DNA of 15,746 nucleotides from Betaproteobacteria bacterium (lineage in GTDB: Bacteria > Pseudomonadota > Gammaproteobacteria > Burkholderiales > SG8-39), in the NCBI GenBank assembly GCA_016713125.1, contig JADJPT010000037.1:1-15746 (forward strand). The letters are read 5' to 3'. Position 1 is the first letter of the stretch. Every line of letters starts with the position of its first letter. The notes under the pieces were generated by a model that was not told the origin of the DNA, did not search any database, and saw only the letters and a list, made by a program, of their open reading frames with translations. Both the position numbers and the translations under genes were made by a program. Shown in pieces: positions 12,646 to 15,746 of this stretch.

Positions 12646-14006
12646 ATGGGCACACCGGGCTTCCTGAAGCGGCTGTGGGGCGGCGGCGCGGCCGCCGACG
12701 CGCGCGCGCGACGGCGGCCGACCAGCGCGCCGCCAGGCGCGTGATCGCGCACTGCCATGCGCTGCTCTCGGAGCGCGGCGAGGTCTCGGGTGCGCGCCTT
12801 GCACTGGAGGCGCTGGATGCCTGGAGCGCCCTGGGCGATACGGCACAGGGCCTGTTCTTCGACCTGCTGGTGGCCGAGTTCTCGCCCGACCCGCAGCGCG
12901 TGGCGCGCGCCGCCGACGCGTATCGCGAGACCCCCAGCCAGGAGAACCTGATCGGCCTGCAGCAGGCGGTGGAGCCGCCGCGGCAGGAGCTGTTCCGCCG
13001 CCTGAACATGGCCAGCGGGGGAACCGCCCGGCTGGTGGGCATGCGCAAGCGCCTGCTGCGCGACCTGCGCGAGCAGCGCGAGTGGCAGGGCATCGAGGCC
13101 GACCTCTCGCACCTGCTCTCGTCCTGGTTCAACCGCGGCTTCCTGACCCTGCAGCGCATCGACTGGCGCACCTCGGCGCTGGTGCTGGAGAAGCTGATCC
13201 ACTACGAGGCCGTGCATGCCATCCAGGGCTGGCACGACCTGCGCCGCCGGCTGCAGGGCGATCGCCGCTGCTATGCGTATTTCCACCAGGCGCTGCCCGA
13301 GGAGCCGGTGATCTTCATCGAGGTCGCGCTGACGCGCGGCCTGAGTTCGCGCGTGCAACCGCTGATCGAGCCGGACTCACCGGTGGTCGAGGCGGGCGAG
13401 GCCGACAGCGCGATCTTCTACTCGATCACCAACTGCCAGGAAGGGCTGCGCGGCGTGTCCTTCGGCAATCTGCTGATCAAGCAGGTGGCCGAGGACCTGG
13501 GGCGCGAGTTCCCGCGCCTGAAGGTGTTCGCGACGCTTTCCCCGATACCCGGGTTCCGGCGCTGGCTGGCCGGCGCTGCGAAGGCGAAGGGCGCCGATCC
13601 CGCGCTGGGCCCGCTGCTCGAGCGCCTGCAGGCCGTCGACTGGCACACCGACAAGCCGCTGGCGGCCGAGGCGCAGAAACGCCTGGCGCCGCTGTGCGCG
13701 CACTACCTGCTGGAGGTGAAGCAGGGCCGCGAGCCGCTCGATCCGGTGGCGCGCTTCCACCTCGGCAACGGCGCGCGGCTGGAACGGCTGAACTGGCTGG
13801 GCGACGTGTCCGAGGCCGGCATGCAGCGCTCCTTCGGCATGATGGTGAACTATGTCTATCGCCTGGTGGAGGTCGAGGCCAATCACGAGGCCTACGCCCA
13901 GGCCGGGCGCGTGGCGGCCTCGGGCCGCCTGCTCTCGCTGGCGCGCGAGTCGGCGCGCAACGTGAAGAGCGCGAACCGGGACGAGCAGGCCGAAGCGAAG
14001 TCCTGA
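12646..14006 (+). CDS. Malonyl-CoA decarboxylase (apparent N-terminal frameshift)
   Basis: Converts malonyl-CoA to acetyl-CoA and CO2 in the cytosol. The long frame carries the helical N-terminal domain and the acetyltransferase-like catalytic domain: FYSITNCQEGLRGVSFGNLLIK, then TLSPIPGF with the catalytic Ser (codon at 13539), and FHLGNGARLERLNW with the catalytic His (codon at 13758). The best start is the ATG at 12646 (GAGGGG eight bases upstream), which reads MGTPGFLKRLWGGG. Its frame ends early because the CG-alternating tract at about 12699-12710 seems to lack one base; the core continues from ACG at 12711. Corrected length is about 453 residues, normal for bacterial enzymes. The alternative is a real start at GTG 12675, giving 443 residues with an Arg-rich N-terminus and poor ribosome site. 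It is last in the operon, and no malonyl-CoA synthetase gene is seen. Confidence 0.92.
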
Positions 14007-14024
14007 GCCGCGCGGCCGCCTCGG

Positions 14025-14030
14025 TATACT
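14025..14030 (+). promoter_or_regulatory. Candidate -10 box before the YbjQ genes
   Basis: TATACT, five of six matches to the -10 consensus, lies in the 61-base gap between the malonyl-CoA decarboxylase stop and the YbjQ start. No convincing -35 precedes it. It may give the YbjQ-peptidase group its own promoter. Confidence 0.35.
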
Positions 14031-14067
14031 TGCCCCCACGGCCTGTGCCGGTCCCTGAGGGGGGAGC

Positions 14068-14382
14068 ATGCTGATCAGCAATCTGGAGTTGGTGCCGGGC
14101 CGCCGCGTGACGCGGCACCTGGGCCTGGTGCAGGGCAGCACGGTGCGCGCCAAACACGTCGGCAAGGATCTGTTCGCCAGCCTGAAGAACATCGTCGGCG
14201 GCGAGCTCAAGGCCTATACCGAGCTGCTGCAGGAATCGCGCGAGGAAGCCACCCAGCGCATGGTCGCGCAGGCCGAGGCGGCCGGCGCCAATGCCATCCT
14301 CAACGTGCGCTTCGCGACCTCCTCGATCACCGCCAGGGCGGCCGAGATCTTCGCCTACGGCACCGCGGTCGTCCTGGAGTAA
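14068..14382 (+). CDS. YbjQ family protein, soluble
   Basis: A 104-residue protein of the YbjQ/UPF0145 family (PF01906, often labelled a heavy-metal-binding domain on structural grounds; function not settled). Family marks in order are the early ELVPGRRVTRHLGLVQGSTV strand pair, the helix DLFASLKNIVGGELKAYTELL (35-55), a long helix with REEATQRMVAQA, GANAIL (73-78) and the closing AYGTAVV (96-102). It is near full length for the family and has no signal peptide or membrane segment, so it is probably cytosolic; family members form pentamers. The ATG at 14068 follows a GGGGAG ribosome site. A second, membrane-anchored family member begins eight bases after its stop, so they are probably co-translated and may act together. 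Confidence 0.92.
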   Translation: MLISNLELVPGRRVTRHLGLVQGSTVRAKHVGKDLFASLKNIVGGELKAYTELLQESREEATQRMVAQAEAAGANAILNVRFATSSITARAAEIFAYGTAVVLE

Positions 14383-14389
14383 GCCTGCC

Positions 14390-14887
14390 GTGGGCGTGCT
14401 GGCCGAGTTCTTCGACCTGATCGTCTTTGCGGTCCTGTTCCTGCTCGGCTTCTTCGTCGGGCGCTGGAACGAGCGCCGCCACTACGCCTCGCTGCGCAGG
14501 CGCGAGGGCGAGTTCGGCGACATCCTGGTGTTCTCCAACCGCTTTCCGCCCGCCGCCGCGGGGCGCCTCGACACCGCGCTGGTGTCGGGCAGCGCGGTGA
14601 TCTCCGAGGACTACTTCAAGGGCCTGGTGGCCGGGCTGTACAGCCTGATCGGCGGCCGCGTGCGTTCCTACGAATCGCTGATCGACCGCGCACGGCGCGA
14701 GGCCGTGCTGCGCATGAAGTCCGAGGCGCGCGCGCGCGGCGCGGGCATGATCATCAACGTCAAGTTCCAGACCTTCGCGATCGGCGGGCGCAACCCGAAC
14801 TCGGTCAAGGGCGTGGAACTGCTGGCCTACGGAACGGCGCTCTCCGCGCGGGCGCAGGCGGGCGCCGCCGCAGCCGCGCCGGGCTGA
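14390..14887 (+). CDS. Membrane-anchored YbjQ family protein
   Basis: A 165-residue protein with one N-terminal transmembrane segment (about 7-24, FFDLIVFAVLFLLGFFVG) followed by positive residues (RWNERRHYASLRRREGE), which suggests the YbjQ domain is on the cytosolic side. Residues about 43-152 are a second YbjQ domain: SGSAVISEDYFKGLVAGLYSL, IGGRVRSYESLIDRARREA, GAGMIINVKF and LLAYGTAL match the neighbour domain by domain. An Ala-rich tail ends the protein. The start is GTG at 14390, with GGAG about ten bases upstream inside the previous gene's last codons; a second GTG at 14396 is possible. The gene is eight bases downstream of the soluble paralogue and 16 bases before the M48 peptidase, so the three look like one unit. 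No function is established. Confidence 0.85.
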   Translation: MGVLAEFFDLIVFAVLFLLGFFVGRWNERRHYASLRRREGEFGDILVFSNRFPPAAAGRLDTALVSGSAVISEDYFKGLVAGLYSLIGGRVRSYESLIDRARREAVLRMKSEARARGAGMIINVKFQTFAIGGRNPNSVKGVELLAYGTALSARAQAGAAAAAPG

Positions 14888-14903
14888 GGGGTCGCGCCGC
14901 ACG

Positions 14904-15746
14904 GTGGCCGAGTACAGCAACCCGCAGCTGCCCGAAGAGGTCAACAACAGCGACACGCGTCCGCTGCGCAGCTTTCTGGTGCTGGCCTCGGCGACGCTGG
15001 TGTTCGCGCTGGCCGCCGCGGCGCTGCTGGCCTTCTTCGGCGGCAGCTTCGCGCGCTATCTGCCCTACGCCCTGGAGGTCCGCCTGGCCGAGCCCTACGC
15101 GCGGCGCATGGCGCCCGGCGACGCCGTGGTCGAAGGCTATCTGCAGGGACTGGCCGCGCGGCTCTCGCCGGGCATGGACCTGCCCGCCGGCATGCAGATC
15201 CGCGTGCACTACATCGACGAACCGATGGTCAACGCGTTCGCCACGCTGGGCGGTCACGTCGCCGTGTATCGCGGACTGCTCGAACGCCTGCCCGACGAGA
15301 ACACCCTGGCCATGGTGCTGGCGCACGAGATCGGGCACGCCGGGCACAGGCACGCCATCGCCAGCCTGGGCCGCGGCGTGGCCTTCGGCGCGGCGGTGTC
15401 GGTGGTCTCGGCGGGTGCCGGCAGCCGCGTGGCCGAATCGGTGCTGGGCAACGCCGGGCTGCTGACGCTGCTCAGCTTCAGCCGCAGCCAGGAGGAGGAG
15501 GCCGACAGCGCGGGGCTGGCGGCCCCTGCTGCGCGCCTACGGCCATGCCGGCGGCGCTTCGGACACCTTCAGGCTGCTGCGCGAGGCGGCGGGCGAGCGC
15601 GGAGGGCGCGAACCGCCGAAGTTCCTCAGCACCCATCCGCTGGGTGCCGAGCGCATCGCGCGCCTCGAAGCCCTGGTCGCGCGGTCCGGCCGTCCGGCCG
15701 ACGGGGCGCGCACGCCGATCCCGGAAGCGGTGCGCGAAGCGATGCG
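14904..15746 (+). CDS. M48-family metallopeptidase, membrane-anchored (partial, apparent frameshift)
   Basis: A zinc endopeptidase cut by the window end. It begins at GTG 14904 (VAEYSNPQLPEEVNNS), has a transmembrane segment at about residues 24-46 (FLVLASATLVFALAAAALL), and then the catalytic domain. Zinc ligands are His141 and His145 in HEIGH, with Glu142 as catalytic base, and probably Glu197 in QEEEADSAGL. The preceding MVNAFATLGGHVAVYRGLL segment is typical of the BepA/LoiP/YcaL-like M48C group. At the C run 15523-15526 one extra base seems present; removing it gives LAALLRAYGHAGGASDTF and the family's STHPLGAERI segment, with the frame still open at 15746. Without the correction the protein stops or drifts early. 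With the two YbjQ genes it forms a compact plus-strand group, possibly for envelope or membrane-protein quality control. Confidence 0.88.
   Translation, partial: MAEYSNPQLPEEVNNSDTRPLRSFLVLASATLVFALAAAALLAFFGGSFARYLPYALEVRLAEPYARRMAPGDAVVEGYLQGLAARLSPGMDLPAGMQIRVHYIDEPMVNAFATLGGHVAVYRGLLERLPDENTLAMVLAHEIGHAGHRHAIASLGRGVAFGAAVSVVSAGAGSRVAESVLGNAGLLTLLSFSRSQEEEADSAGLAAPAARLRPCRRRFGHLQAAARGGGRARRARTAEVPQHPSAGCRAHRAPRSPGRAVRPSGRRGAHADPGSGARSDA

Noticed and set aside
11733..13358. 541-residue minus-strand frame opposite the second Bug receptor and malonyl-CoA decarboxylase
   Set aside because: It spans two well-recognised plus-strand genes and shows no family features; it is a shadow frame.
1..15746. 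Mobile element, CRISPR array, tRNA or rRNA
   Set aside because: I saw no transposase or integrase motif, no regularly spaced repeats, and no tRNA or rRNA signature in the gaps, which are all shorter than 300 bases.

Overview
The window is very GC-rich bacterial DNA, with strong G/C bias at third codon positions and long shadow reading frames on both strands. Gene content points to a betaproteobacterium of the order Burkholderiales (Bordetella/Achromobacter/Variovorax-like). The main signs are two periplasmic Bug/TctC-type solute receptors, a glutaminyl-tRNA synthetase with a betaproteobacterial-style N-terminal spacer, and a bacterial malonyl-CoA decarboxylase. This placement rests on recognised families, not on a database search.

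Layout. Bases 1-56 hold the last codons of a plus-strand gene. From 70 to 7857 everything reads on the minus strand. In transcription order these are a cupin plus alpha/beta-hydrolase fusion, a Bug receptor, glnS, a small exported Cys-containing protein, an MFS carrier, a type II haloacid-dehalogenase-like HAD protein, an MliC-like lipoprotein and a YeaE-like aldo/keto reductase. A divergent regulatory region (7858-8075) separates this block from plus-strand genes: a TetR regulator, a urocanase-family hydratase, a DUF917/S-methyl-thiohydantoin-desulfurase-family protein, a second Bug receptor and malonyl-CoA decarboxylase. Then come two YbjQ-family proteins (one soluble, one membrane-anchored) and an M48 metallopeptidase that runs off the window end.

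Most interesting system. The urocanase homologue overlaps the DUF917 gene by 4 bases (GTGA). No other histidine-utilisation gene (hutH, hutI, hutG, hutF) is present. The urocanase keeps its NAD-binding and general catalytic segments but differs from HutU in several substrate-side loops. With the DUF917 partner, this suggests breakdown of a thio- or S-methyl-thio-urocanate (ergothioneine-derived) compound, not histidine catabolism. The adjacent Bug receptor may capture the substrate, and the TetR protein may control the locus and the divergent cupin-hydrolase.

Caution on sequence quality. Four plus-strand genes (tetR, the second Bug receptor, malonyl-CoA decarboxylase and the M48 peptidase) each carry one apparent single-base frameshift. 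Three lie in G or C runs and one in a CG-alternating tract. The protein on each side of the shift is well conserved, so uncorrected sequencing errors are more likely than real pseudogenes. I give these genes as full-span features with the shift position noted.
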